This document shows positions 35,061 through 46,908 of a DNA stretch of 64,000 nucleotides, in pieces; the first letter of the stretch is position 1; the number at the start of each line of letters is the position of its first letter. This stretch comes from Filosporella fistucella. Its lineage: Eukaryota > Ascomycota > Leotiomycetes > Helotiales. The stretch lies in the NCBI GenBank assembly GCA_030077755.1, contig JAQJZZ010000021.1, forward strand, positions 496,001-560,000, in the 5' to 3' direction. A model generated the notes under the pieces. It saw only the letters and a program-made list of their open reading frames with translations, searched no databases and was not told the DNA's origin. The position numbers and the translations under genes were made by a program.

Positions 35061-36549
35061 GAGTGGACAGCAAGAGAGGGGACAGGAAAAAGTAAGTCTG
35101 AAGCCAAGTGGAGCAACTTAAGGGTGAAAGAGGAGCTGTCGTAACCTTGGTATCAACTAATAGGTGTATTGGTGAGAGCATAGTATAGGGATATCAATTG
35201 CTTGGCACTGGGTAGAAGAATGACCTGGTTCAGGCAGGGTGACACTTGAAAAATTTGGATGTTATAATGACGTTACGATATTGGTACTCGAGGGTAGGAA
35301 TTAAGTTAGGTTAAGGTATCATTTCAATCATATATGGTAACAGGACTCAACGTGTATTGTGGAAAAGGCTAGGTAGGTGTGTGTCCCTAGCTGGCGAGGA
35401 GGACTAGCGCGCTTAAACGACGACGACCTAACTTGCTCAGATCAGATCTGATCTGATCTAGAACTCCAAAACCAAATGTTTTTGACAGTAAACCATGAAT
35501 CTCTATGTCGTCATACGGTCATGTAGATAGTATTGAGTGTAGAGCTAGTAGTGCATAGAGAGATCGTACCTTGGAAAGCTCAAGCTAGTTCTTGACTCAG
35601 AGGTGCTCAGAGGATATCAGTATGAACATACTACTTCTTCACTCCGTTTTCACCGCGGGCTAGGAATCTTAGTATTACTTGGCATCCCGATTTCTCAACA
35701 ACCTTTTTGACTGGTTTCTGCTTTCAATTTCTCGGGCGGACTTGTAACCCGACACTTAATTTTCGGTTTCTAGAGAATACTCGCCCCAATGTTTACTTCT
35801 CGCGCTTCGAGAAAACTATGTATTCGTCATTCATTTTATGTGTTTTCGATGACTATTATCTTCCTAGTCCACTTTAACGGACTTCAAACGAATTTTGTGT
35901 TCGATATCCATATTTCGTAGGCTCTGGGACCATTGGTTTCAAAAGACATTTCCATGTCCTTAGAGAGGTTCGTAGTCTAAGTTCCTCTTTCATGTGCTCA
36001 ACGGATGCTCCTTCCCGGTCTATATCGCGTCAAGCTAGCAGAATATATATTCAGTATCCAGCTGTTGTGGGTGCGGTCAGCAGTCCATTGAATGTTCACT
36101 TTCCGTTATTTTGGTTAGCTTCACAACTACTAGCTAGATTTGGGCTCCGTGTCTTCGAGGAACACCCCTTCCCGATTTATTTCGTGTGCTACTGCCCGAT
36201 TCTGTATTGGATATTCATATCTTTTGCGGTGTGGAACGAACAATATTCTTTTCGGTGCTCACCTTCTGTGCTTCTTGGAGCGCTTTACAGCAGCAATACA
36301 GTAAGAGTCTTGTTTCACGAACACTCCTTTCCGTATTGGATTTCAGTCTCTCAACGAACGGGCTGCTTGATTTTCAATTTCTGGGTTGTCCAAGTATCTT
36401 TTTTCTGGCAGCTATAGCAGTGAAGATTTGTTAGGTTGTTCCTGCTCCACATCCGACTATCTCCGCTGGTGAATCGACTAAAGCACCAAAGCAGCTTAAT
36501 TCCTTCCTAGTATTACTCATACGCCTACTTGCTTTGCCTTGAGCCTCTC

Positions 36550-36740
36550 CACTTCCTAACCTTTTTTTAACCTTGCAGACTCCTTTCGTAGGCAACAAAG
36601 AAAGGGACTCTACCTTTCATCTCCATCTTACTGACTTTTCTTTAACCTCGCAGACTCGTCCGCAGCGGACTCTACCTTACATATCCATTTCACTAACCTG
36701 TTTTTAACCTCGCAGACACGCTCGCAGTCAACACAGAACC
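36550..36740 (+). repeat. Three ~70-bp units with AACCTYGCAGACTC core
   Basis: TTTAACCTTGCAGACTC near 36565, TTTAACCTCGCAGACTC near 36641 and TTTAACCTCGCAGACAC near 36703. Each is followed by GCAG/GGCAAC and ACTCTACCTTWCAT-type sequence and then CTAAC or CTGAC. Confidence 0.55.
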
Positions 36741-38416
36741 AGACTTCATCGTTGATACTAGATCACGCGACCACTTTTCGCGAACTCTGCCCCAACTTCC
36801 ATCCACGTCCAATCAGACCAGCTACGAATACACTTGCGTACCATGGATACCAAATCGCAAAAACGAATCTAGATTACTCGGCTGGCTAAAAAAGGGGGAA
36901 GATGAGGATTCGTCTACGGAACAAAGTGCCGACGTGTGGGAGTCGTTGACCCCGGACATAACTCCTTTGGGACGAACCTCAAGCGAGTGAACAAAGAAAC
37001 CGCATGAGACGATTACTCGGGTCTAGACTAAAATCACGTTTTCTCAAAGCAGGTGGGAAAGAAGCAAAAAGGGGGAAAGAAAGAAGAAGGATTCGATTTA
37101 TTGTCCTCGTGGCACATATTCTACCTTATCCTCTTGGCTGTACGGAGAGAGAGCTCATAGAGTTGACATGTTGCATTTCTAATCGACCCCAAAGGCCGAT
37201 GTGAGGTTCTAGAGTGAGAAATCGACCCATTACGGTATGGCGTGAAGCTATGTGTAAATGAGGGGTGGTGATTGGTCTGAATGGATTGGGGTGCTTGTGC
37301 GTTACGCCACGGTAGTCTCTCCTGCCTTCCTTTTAAAGGTCAAGGGCCTGCCGTGTCGTCATCAATCGTCATTCCTCCTCGCAGCAAAGCGTGTACAGTA
37401 CTGTATAGCAAAATACCAAATTTCTCCAACGCACCGAACGCACCAAAGACCGCAAAGACAACGAAAGAATTTAGATCTGCTACACAGAGCAGAGCCTCAT
37501 CAATACACTACTTACCTACCTACCTACTTACTTTATTTGTTTCTTTGATATCGGTCCACATCCACACTGGTAGACGACAATTGTCGGCATCTTCCTCCCT
37601 TGGCCTGGCACCCGCCTCAAAATCAGCCCAGGACGGTCTCCATACATTCAAACTTTTTGGCACCCCGTGGTTGTGCAGGCCGACAGCAATTTTGGTCCAC
37701 AATACCTTCATTCATCAACCGTGGTTGAAGGAAGGGGGATTTTTTTGGGGCTCTCGATTGTTGTCCGCTCGCAATCAATTTTCGAGCTCGACCTCGAGTT
37801 GTCCAGTCCTTACGTCACCGAGTCTACCACATTCACTTCTCAACTCTCGTCGAGAGCACCCGCCTTTTTCACCGCGAGGGCCACGGGAGATCATTTATAG
37901 ACGTGTCACCCCTCCTTTCATACATAACTTTGACATCATAAGCTTCACGACTACTTACATCCCTGTTCGTTATCATCACAGCTCCTCGCACTCACTTCAA
38001 CCAAGTCCGTAACGCCTCTGTCGAGCCCGGAACCTAAGAGTCTCAGAATACAGCAAGTGGCTCAAGTCACTTAACCATCAGCAGCAGCCCTTAAGACAAA
38101 GACAAGAATTGCTCGTCATAAAGACCTCAGGTACGGTACTTTCTCTCATCTACACGTCTGTCAGGTGCTGGTGTGCTGCACTGGGAATTTTATCCAGGGG
38201 CTGGGTGTGTCGCGTTGCCACCTCCTCTCCTCCTGTTTTGCGCATTCTTTTTCCACCGCAATTAACAGTCCCGCTGGTACTGTACCACCTCCACCACCAG
38301 CGACTCACCTACCTAACCTGCATTGTTCCCCCATCCACCATCTTCTGCATCACCTCGACTTCAAGTCGTCCGCCATTGCAGTCGCAAGATCGTTGTTAAT
38401 CATTTCTGACTCTTCC

Positions 38417-38434
38417 ATGTGCTGCAGATATTAA
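38417..38434 (+). promoter_or_regulatory. Short upstream ORF in the bZIP gene leader
   Basis: ATG TGC TGC AGA TAT TAA encodes five residues and ends 304 bp before the main ATG. Whether it is in the transcript depends on the unknown start site and leader splicing. Confidence 0.3.
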
Positions 38435-38738
38435 TTGCAAGATACAGTCTCTCCCTCGAGATAATCGAAGTCAAAAAAGTCGCCTGTTCGGCAGCCATCA
38501 TAGTCGCATTTTAACGAGATTTCGTCATCCTGCTTTTAAACCTTCGAGGAACCCGTACGTGGACGTCATACTTGACTCTCTTCTTTCACAACTACCACAC
38601 AACAACACTTACTGCCCAGCAACCTCAACCCAGTGCGTAAGGCACTCACACTTTCGCAGATCAATATCGTCGTCATACCTGTCAGCCACGACCGTGGACT
38701 ACATCGTTCTTGACACCCCACACGCGCTGAACTCAATC

Positions 38739-40485
38739 ATGGGGAACTCTCCGAAGGAAACAACGACGAAGAACGGGGACGAGAGGTCTCCTGTACAATC
38801 CAATGCATCGCCTCCAAAGGTTATTGGTAAGTATCTTCATTTTATTTCATCAGGTCCAATCTTTCACCGTCCGAAGTCGAGCCCCCTTTTGATTGCTGTC
38901 TTGTATCGTCGCATGAATATTGCGACCGCATTAATCAAAGACTGTCGCTGACCACACCCACCACAGAACCAGACACCAAGGCAGATGACTTGAAGGCGGA
39001 TACCATCAACAAGGACACTGCTCGCCCCGCAGCAGCAATTGCAGAACCTCCTGCCGACTACTTCTCAGTTCAACACGGTCTCTCAAGTGAAGCGAACCCC
39101 TTCGAAGTATCTTTTGGAGGTGGAGGACCGAATGGTGGACCAGCTTCAACACCCAACGGCACCAAACTCCCTTCTGTTGCTGCGTTGACATCGCCGTCGG
39201 GCATGCTAGGAGGAAGTGGAATTACACCCGGATTTTGGAACAGCCTTCGAAACGGACCGCTCAGCCCTGCAATGCTTTCAGGCCCTCAGAAAGACGATTA
39301 TTTTAGCGATAGTCATACATTCCGTGGCTTCCCAACTCCGAATGAGTCGAGCATGAGATCTGGTTTGAGCCCAGGTGGAAGTGGTTCAATGTTCCCTGAG
39401 CCCAGCCCCAATTCACAGGCCATCTTTAACTCTTTACAAAGTGGTGGTGCCACACCAAACACGCTCGACTTTCATCGCACTGCTATGAACGCAGCTGCAG
39501 CTGCTCACAAGAGAGAAACGACCCTGCAACAAGCCAACATTACCTCGCAACCTCAAGAGCGCACCAACGGTTTAGAAGTTAAGCCTCCAGTTCCTGGTCA
39601 TTTTGAACAACACGAGGCCAACGACGCCGCTAATGGTCTTTACCTACTTGCGCAAGCACGTAACGGACCTCAACCAACTAATCATTACACTATGGCTCCC
39701 CAAATCGGTGGTCATGGTCATCCTCAAATGATGCAAATGGGTGGCCAATCATCCGAAACCTCTCCTCACATGGCCAACCGAAATGGTGGATCCATTAGCA
39801 CCAATTCTGGTCGCGGTGTTAGTGAGATGAGTGGAATGTCCGATGACAACGAGCAACAAAGTCGACCTAATACTCGAGGTAAAGGCAAGCGAAACTCGAC
39901 TCAAGACAATCAAACCAATGGTGGCAAGAAGAATGGCGCCAAGGGTCCAGCCAACAAGAAGGCAAAGGCCAATAACGGCAATGCCATGAATGCTCCAAGT
40001 ATGTCTGACGACGAGGCAGACCAAGAGCAAGAGCCAGACATGAGCAAGGACGAGTACAATGCCAACGGCAAGAAGATGACAGACGAGGAAAAGAGAAAGA
40101 ACTTCCTCGAGAGAAATCGGTAAGCATCTCCCACAACGTTCTGAAAACATGCCTAACAATCATCAGTGTTGCTGCTCTGAAGTGCCGACAACGGAAGAAG
40201 CAGTGGCTTGCCAACTTGCAGCAAAAGGTCGAGATATACTCGGCAGAGAACGATAATCTCAATGCTCAACTGTCACAACTCCGTGATGAAGTCGTCAACT
40301 TGAAGACCATGCTGCTTGCTCACAAGGATTGTCCCATCTCTCAACAGCAACAAGGCATTCAAGGTATGAGTATGAACGATGGTTTCCATCCTCAGATGAA
40401 TCCTTATGGCATGGCCATGGCCAATCAACAACAGCAACAACAACAAATAATGGCTGGCCAAGGAATTCCTCGTCGCTTCTCGTAA
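38739..40485 (+). CDS. atfA: AtfA-type bZIP transcription factor (ATF/CREB family, Aft1 domains)
   Basis: Three exons (38739-38826, 38967-40119, 40167-40485) give 519 residues. The N-terminal half has the Aft1 osmotic-stress and HRA/HRR regions: ANPFEVSFGGG, LTSPSGMLGGSGITPGFWNS, FNSLQSGGATPNTLDFHR. Several SP/TP sites there suit MAPK phosphorylation. The bZIP domain lies near residues 400-465: KRKNFLERNRVAALKCRQRK basic region, then leucine heptads (LANLQQKVEIYSAENDNLNAQ...LRDEVVNLKTMLL). A Gln/Met-rich tail ends in PRRFS. In S. pombe (Atf1) and Aspergillus (AtfA) this factor acts below the Hog1/Sty1 MAPK on stress genes through TGACGTCA-type sites. The second intron splits the basic region, a conserved feature of fungal atf genes as far as I recall. 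Confidence 0.94.
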
Positions 40486-42334
40486 GGAATTAATCTCAAC
40501 TGTACGATATGGGAGGGTCTTTCCAGGGATTAAAAGTTTTTGACCTAAATAAATGGGTGGAGTCAAAACAAGCTGGCGCAATCATTATTTTCGACCACCA
40601 TGGCGCTAATAGGCGGCTCAAATGGTCGAAGTTGATCGCTTCGTTGGACTTTGAAGCCAACATATATCCCCAGGAAGGATTATACATAGTGGCGTTGGGG
40701 GTCACTGGCACGATGAAAACGTACACACTGTACAGTATCTATTCCCGTTTCCTTTTCATTTTGCATGGTTTTTGAATTCTTGGTTGGGAAACGGTTCTAG
40801 GTCTGGGCTGTACATATTCACAACGCACACGCATGGGTTACATTGGCGCAAAGGCTCATTGCTAGGCTTAGCTCTATTGGCGTTGGGGTGGGAAACAATG
40901 GTACTCAAGATGGCGATGCTGATGAATGGACGAGAGCGGTGTGTTTAGATGGCCTCAAGCAACAGCCAAATACAAAATATTCAAATAATCCCAATGTGAA
41001 GTGTCTACTCTCTTTCTTAATAAGTATGTGCTCGTGATCATCAGATGATATCTTTCTTCCTGAGTCACTACTGCCATATTCGACTCGAAATCTATAGAAT
41101 GTTGCCACTTGCATCTTCATTCCGACAAAAACCTGTTTGCAATGTATCCCAGGATTCTGGGCCGCTTCTGTCACTAACCTGTGCAGAAGCTCCACTTGTG
41201 CAGGCAGGAACCGCCTCAAAATATGCCATCGCAGTGACATCCAAAGACAATCAATCTACCCTGACCTAGCACTTTCATTCCTCTAATTCTAAACTACGAT
41301 ACCATTGTCCCACATCTGATTATCAATCCAGAATATAGGCGATGATGTAGCCAAAGTCGGCGGATACCTTCCCAACGGTGTCGGGAATAAATCGAGACAG
41401 ACAGGCTAATAATAAACCGGTGTCTCTTGGTAATGTCAATGAGGGGTTACCTTGAGACTAAGGAAGAACGTGTTGATATTTGAATATATCCAAATTTTGA
41501 GAGATTTAGAAAGAGAGGTAGAAAAACAGACGAGGAAATGATGCCGTTGGTTGACAACAAGAGGTAGGGGATGGATACCTGTGTGGCGAATCGGGGAACG
41601 GCCGTGGTAGTATTATGGCCAGGGCGTTGCAGTGGTCCACGTACTTGTACATGAACTGCAACACGTGATGTAAATAAAAGATCTGAAAAGTGTAGCGGTC
41701 TGGAGTGTTTGTTGGAGGAGAAGAGGTGATCAGATGGAAGCTTTGGGATTGGTTATGAGGTGTTGTTGATACAGGTTGGAGCTCCCCTTTTGGAGCTTCT
41801 GGGATAGCTCTATGTGCTCGGGATGAGAGGAGAGGAGAGGAGATCGTTGGATGGGGATTGAGATGAGTTAGTGAATCAATACGTACTTGATTGTATACCT
41901 TTATAGATTCCTTGAATGCATATAATGATACACAGCTTTTGATATTTTCTATATACCAAAGAAACAACAGTCCAAATCCATCGCCCTTCCCCCAGATTTA
42001 TTCGCTTACCTAGCTCCGTTTGTCGGTGCAGGGATTCCGGGACTCAAGTGCGATCCCAAGGCTTTCAATATCAGCCTCCAAACCAAATTTCCAGACCTCA
42101 AACCTTCCCTTTCTCAACCTTGCTCATCGGCGTGCAGGTATCACCCATTCAGACTGCTCATAAACTACCAACACCGAGGCTGTCGACTATAACTTTTATT
42201 GCCGCGGGCGGTACAAATCCCCGTTCAAAAAGACGCCACTGCATGATCTGTCACGACTTTGTTGCCCCTTCGATCCTCAACGCTCGCCCGGCAGCCCGTC
42301 GCATCTCGAACGACAGCCCACGCACTTCCTCGAT
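40486..42334. other. Intergenic between bZIP and Btz genes
   Basis: The first ~300 bp is the bZIP 3' flank. A 153-codon minus-strand frame (41506-41967) has no domain. The last 300 bp is CT-rich leader for the Btz gene. Confidence 0.5.
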
Positions 42335-44536
42335 ATGGGTCATCGACAAAGGAAGGATCTTGCTGCAATTCGAAGACGGGTTGAGGACGAGGGCGATGAG
42401 GAAGGAGGCCTAGACGTAGCGGATTTGGATGATGATTCCCTGAGTGAGGGGTCGATAATAAGTGAGGACGATGACGCACAAGAGGTTGACGAGGTCAGCA
42501 CTATTGGAGCAGTACCTGCTGAATCTCCGGAAGTGCTGAAAGTTAATGGAAATGGTCAGAAACAACAGCAGGATGTCAAGGCCAAGAGTGGAGCTTCAGA
42601 GGCGCCCAAGAAGCCGGTTGCCAACGGAACGAGTGATATGGATTTGATGCTAAATGGCCTCAAGATATCTGATCAGAATGGATCTGCGGAGGAGGTCCAG
42701 TATGAGGATCTCCGCGAGGATGCGGAGATACAACAACCGTCTCCAGCTGTGGTGAAATCGACGGCTCAGATGGATCAACCGCAAGAAGCGCCACATGAGC
42801 GCCGACGAAGGGAGCATGAGGAATACAAGAAGAAGAGAGATGCGGATCCAGCATTTGTTCCAAACCGAGGGGCCTTTTTCATGCATGATCATCGCCACTC
42901 TGGTCCTGCTGCTAATGGATTCCGTCCGTTTGGTAGAGGCAGAGGTAGAGGTAGACCAGGCATTGGAGGTCCCTTTGCTCCGTCCAAGTAAGCTATCATC
43001 AAGATACGACCTTTGCAGATACTAATCTCATCTAGCCATATTCCACAAACCTTTGAACCAACTGATGCTCCTTGGACTCACGATATGCACGAAGAAGTCA
43101 ACGGTCCAAGTCCTCGCAGCTCTCAGGCACCCAGCTACGCAAACGGACATTCGAATCTTCCACCAAGAGGAGTGCCTGTCAGCGCATCGAAAGCAGCACC
43201 ACCGAATAGAGCATTATCAGTAACGAAGCATATTGGTAACGTGCAAATACGGGTATACTTGTCGACGATGGAAAAGCCTCTCGTCTTCCCAGGAGTTGCA
43301 GTAAAGCAATACACCCGCCTCCCAGACCACCGACCACCATTGCGCCGAGACAAGCCTGTTAGGATCTCTCTTCCTGACCACCCGCCACGGTATATATTCC
43401 CTGCTGTTGACAGGTCATTCATTTTCATACCCCGGGCTATGCGGCCAAATCAACAAGGCTTTGGTAGTCGTGGTAGAGGTCGATCAGGGCTTGGATCTAT
43501 TGGAGGGTATTCAAGACGCACAAGTGTTTTCGGTGGAAGCATATATGGCAGCGCATACTCTCCTAGTATTGCTATGAGTCGCCGCTCGTCGTTGGCCCGT
43601 GAGGTCAACCGAGAGACTATAGCTTCTCCAACAGGATCAACAATGTCACGACAACACATACCTATGGATCCGTTGAGACCAGTGCCAGTTGTGAAGCTCC
43701 CACCTTCAAGCCAATCTGTACAGCCACAACATATGCAAACAGCTGGCTCGGAGTCGCAAAATGGCCCTACACAAGCATCCACAATCGATGAGCTACCCCG
43801 ACCACAAACATACCCTCTCCCACAAAAGCCAACATATCGTGAGAACCGACCAAACCCCATTCCTATGCACCAACCTCGACCTCAAAAGGCTGTCTCGGTT
43901 GCCGATATTGAATCGCCCGCTACGTTATCCTTTAATCCTCCTCAACAACATCAGCAGCCATTCCACCAGCAAGTTCCTATCCAAGTCAATGGCAACACTT
44001 ATCAGCAAGATCATATGCTTCATTCGAGAAACCCATCATATCCAAGCCAGGCCTCGACTGGCACCCCGCTATCTCAGATTCCCGAACGTGCTATTCACGC
44101 TCAACCATTTCAACCAAACCATTACCAGTCACAACAACAACCATTTTACCCTCAGCAATATCAAGTCATGCAACCTCCTCAAGGTTACTACTACCCACCC
44201 AACTTCAATCAATCCGTCTCTTCTGGAGGTACAGCTCCATTTGTCCCATCACAACCTCAACAACAGCAATCATTCCAGCCTCCAAACCAACAACCAGACG
44301 CCACTGGATCACCTGGCGTACAAAATCTGGTGGCTCAAGAAGTCAATGGCATGGTTTACTACTACGATGCTGCGCAAATCCCAGCCGTGGCTACATTCCC
44401 AGCGTATCAACAGCCCCCATCATATCCGATGCAACAAGTTGGTGGTGTAGTTGGAATGGGTGGAATGATGACGCCATCCCCCGACGGTTTCTACTATCCC
44501 CAACAACCACAGGGGGTTGTTTTCTACCCACAGTAA
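42335..44536 (+). CDS. Btz (CASC3/Barentsz) domain RNA-binding protein
   Basis: Two exons (42335-42987, 43036-44536) with a 48-bp intron give 717 residues. The start MGHRQRKDLAAIRRRVEDEG followed by LDDDSLSEGS is typical of fungal members. The Btz/SELOR core lies at about residues 150-260: RRREHEEYKKKRDADPAFVP, NRGAFFMHDHR, and after the RGRGRGR patch PTDAPWTHDMHEE. It is split by the intron. In animals this segment clamps eIF4A-III and RNA in the exon junction complex. The rest is a long disordered tail rich in Gln, Pro and Tyr (QQQQPFYPQQY, PQGYYYPP). The fungal role in mRNA surveillance or localisation is inferred from the domain. Confidence 0.92.
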
Positions 44537-46908
44537 AACGACCTTTTGTGACTTCACATTTGTTATATTCTCTTTAATGCTTTCAGCGATCTTGTCGGGG
44601 TCATGATGGGTTTCCTTGTGCGTTTTGGAAGCGTTGTTACTCTTTTCTCCGTTGCACCTTTTATCCCGCGCAAAGATATCTGCCGTCTCGGTTATTATTG
44701 GAAGAAAGTTTTGGACTCTCTCGGGTTTTCCTAGCTATGGATATCGGCAGATGTCATCTTACGGGTAATCCTACACGGAGATGCAACTGGGAACGGGTCT
44801 CGCATACAGCTACCTCACTTTTCAGCTGGTTTTGCATTTTAGTATCTGTTTCGTGGGTTGCATGATGGTCTTCTCTTTTCATCATTGTTGTTTAAGAAAG
44901 ATTCCTCTGGCATTCCGTTGGTCCTGACGGCGGCTTTGAGCTACGGTTGGGCGGGGCGTGTCATGCCGTTGTTGAGTAGAATAGTGGTAGTGTAGTTAAA
45001 TAGGGGCAATTCAGTGGATGATATTGATTAACAATTTTGCAGTCTGTGACTATGAGTGTAATTGTGAATCTGTTGAGCTCCACCTATGGTGGAATATTCT
45101 TCAAAGAGCCAGTTGATGTGGGTTTTTACTATGCCTTCAACATAGAGGTAGTGATGAATACATATCCGTCTAGGCTGTTCTAGTCTCCTTTAGTTTTAAC
45201 CTGAGTGGTGAAGGCTAGGCGATAGTGGTTATAAGCTTCCCATTTAGGCTACACTTTTGGTGATGAGGACGAGTCCAGGCAGTAGGTGTCATACGCCTTC
45301 CATTCAGGCCACATTTTCTTGAAAGTGTTGAAAGTCTAGGCAGTCTTGAATACGTTTACTTTTACTCTTACAATCACATCTAAAACATTATGGCCATTTC
45401 TTCTTGGAGGTGGTGAAAATGTAGCTGGCAGTGGTTATTGTGTACCTCTTGTCCGATTTTCTGGCCCTCCATTTTTGTGAGTGGTGGGAGTCTGGGCAGT
45501 GGTTGAAATAAAACTCAAATTTGAAATTTTCTAGCTATCCTTTATTGTGTGAAGTCGGAGTTTAGGCAGTGTTGAGTATATGTACCTTTATAAGTATACA
45601 TCTAAACTAGCATAGCTTTCTTTTCATATGTGATGGGAGGCTTCCTCTAGGAAGTGGGCAGCCTGTGCCTCTTATTAGATTTTCTGGCTGTCATTTTTGG
45701 TGAGTGGTAGGAGTCTAGGCAGTGGTTGTTATACGCCTCATAATCATGATTTTCTGGCCACTTTAATAATCAGAATGGCTAGGTAGCAAGATAGTCTCAA
45801 AATGACGTGAGGCAGCCTTTGAGCATGCAAGGGGGCGGTAGTGGAGTAATAGGAAAATAAGTCTCCATAGTCTATGAGACATATACAAGGCCTTCTGAGA
45901 CATATGGAACTATAATATATTTGCTTCTTAGATACCCGGGCATAAAGATATGTAAGATGTGTAAGATATACAAGCTGATAGTCTAACATAGCCTCACCAC
46001 CAATGTCTGAACACTTACAGCCCTTTACCTGGTCACCTGAAACTCTGTGTGACAATCGAGACTTTCTCTTTCACTTTCTTGGCAGATGTCTAGTGCAATG
46101 AAAACATGCTCAAAATGTGCACCAGAATGCTCTTGTCATACCCGTAGTATTCTGTGTTCTCGGGCCATGTTGTTTCGGATGCTTCGCGCCGCCTTACGGG
46201 CGTTGGTGATTCCAGGCTGGAAAGGCACGGAATCGAAGTTGGAGGATTCTACCTAGCCTTCGGCTTTCGATTGATTGATGGAGTTTACGTCAGGAAGGAA
46301 CGAAGGAAGGAATAGTTCGCGTTCTCAGATGTGATTGTAGGAATTATAAAGTTCGTCATTAATTCAGAGCGTTCTACATCGCATTCACCACCTGATTGAC
46401 GCATGACCCCGACTTTGCCGCTCCTTATCCGGCTTCAAAAGGCCGACCAGATACAGACCTCAATCCACTTTCGACAACCACAGACACCTCTATCTTCGAC
46501 CATTTCAGATCCTTCTACTTTATCAAGCCGACCGTGTAAGTTACACTCAAATCCTTTCGCCTCCCGCCTCTTTCCAAAGGCTTCCCGAAGTTGATTTGTA
46601 GTGCGGCTTGCGAATGCTTCACTGCCTGTGACCCATCGCTTATCGTGGCGCTAACTCACATTCGGTGCCTAAGAGCTCGACATCCCCTCCTCTTCGTAAC
46701 CACCCCGTCTCCTCCTCTTCCATCAACTTCAAAGATCAATCCACCTCCGATCTTCATCCATCCTGTTCACCTACCATTTAATCTTCGAGCAGTCGAAGAA
46801 CTGAGGTTTTCTCTATCCACGACTGTTCGTGCCCCCATTCCTGACACACTCGTCGTCGTCACCGCTCGAGCTTCTAGCTGACACAGTACAGCCTTGATCA
46901 CAGCAGTC
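44537..46908. other. Intergenic with a degenerate minisatellite
   Basis: The 3' flank of the Btz gene runs to about 45.1 kb, a decayed repeat follows at 45190-45760, and the CT-rich promoter and leader of the NBR1-like gene covers 46.4-46.9 kb. No gene is supported. Confidence 0.55.
45190..45760. repeat. Degenerate minisatellite with GTCTAGGCAGTGG core
   Basis: The core AGTCTAGGCAGTGGTT (or a variant) recurs near 45218, 45275, 45335, 45425, 45493, 45553, 45655 and 45715. Around it are ATTTTCTGGCC and CATTTTTGGTGAGTGGTRGG blocks. Spacing is 55-105 bp, so units have lost or gained pieces. Confidence 0.65.

Larger units (their letters stand above)
32958..38416. other. Gene-poor region with degenerate repeats
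   Basis: About 5.5 kb without a supported protein gene. It holds a ~150-bp degenerate repeat (34.5-35.1 kb), a GATCAGATCTGATCTGATC palindromic run (35440-35460) and three ~70-bp units at 36.55-36.74 kb. From 37.3 kb onward it is CT-rich promoter and leader sequence of the bZIP gene. A 243-codon frame at 37281-38012 has no domain and is not called. Confidence 0.5.

Noticed and set aside
35990..36430. Possible 158-bp triplicate around CCTTCCCG words
   Set aside because: Only the short core aligns; flanking similarity is too weak to claim a repeat.
37281..38012. 243-codon plus-strand frame with Pro/Ser/His-rich text
   Set aside because: No domain and no ATG at a sensible place; it lies in the CT-rich promoter/leader of the bZIP gene, where such frames arise from composition.
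43761..44450. 229-codon frame overlapping the Btz gene
   Set aside because: Same-strand shadow of a Gln/Pro-rich coding region in another frame.
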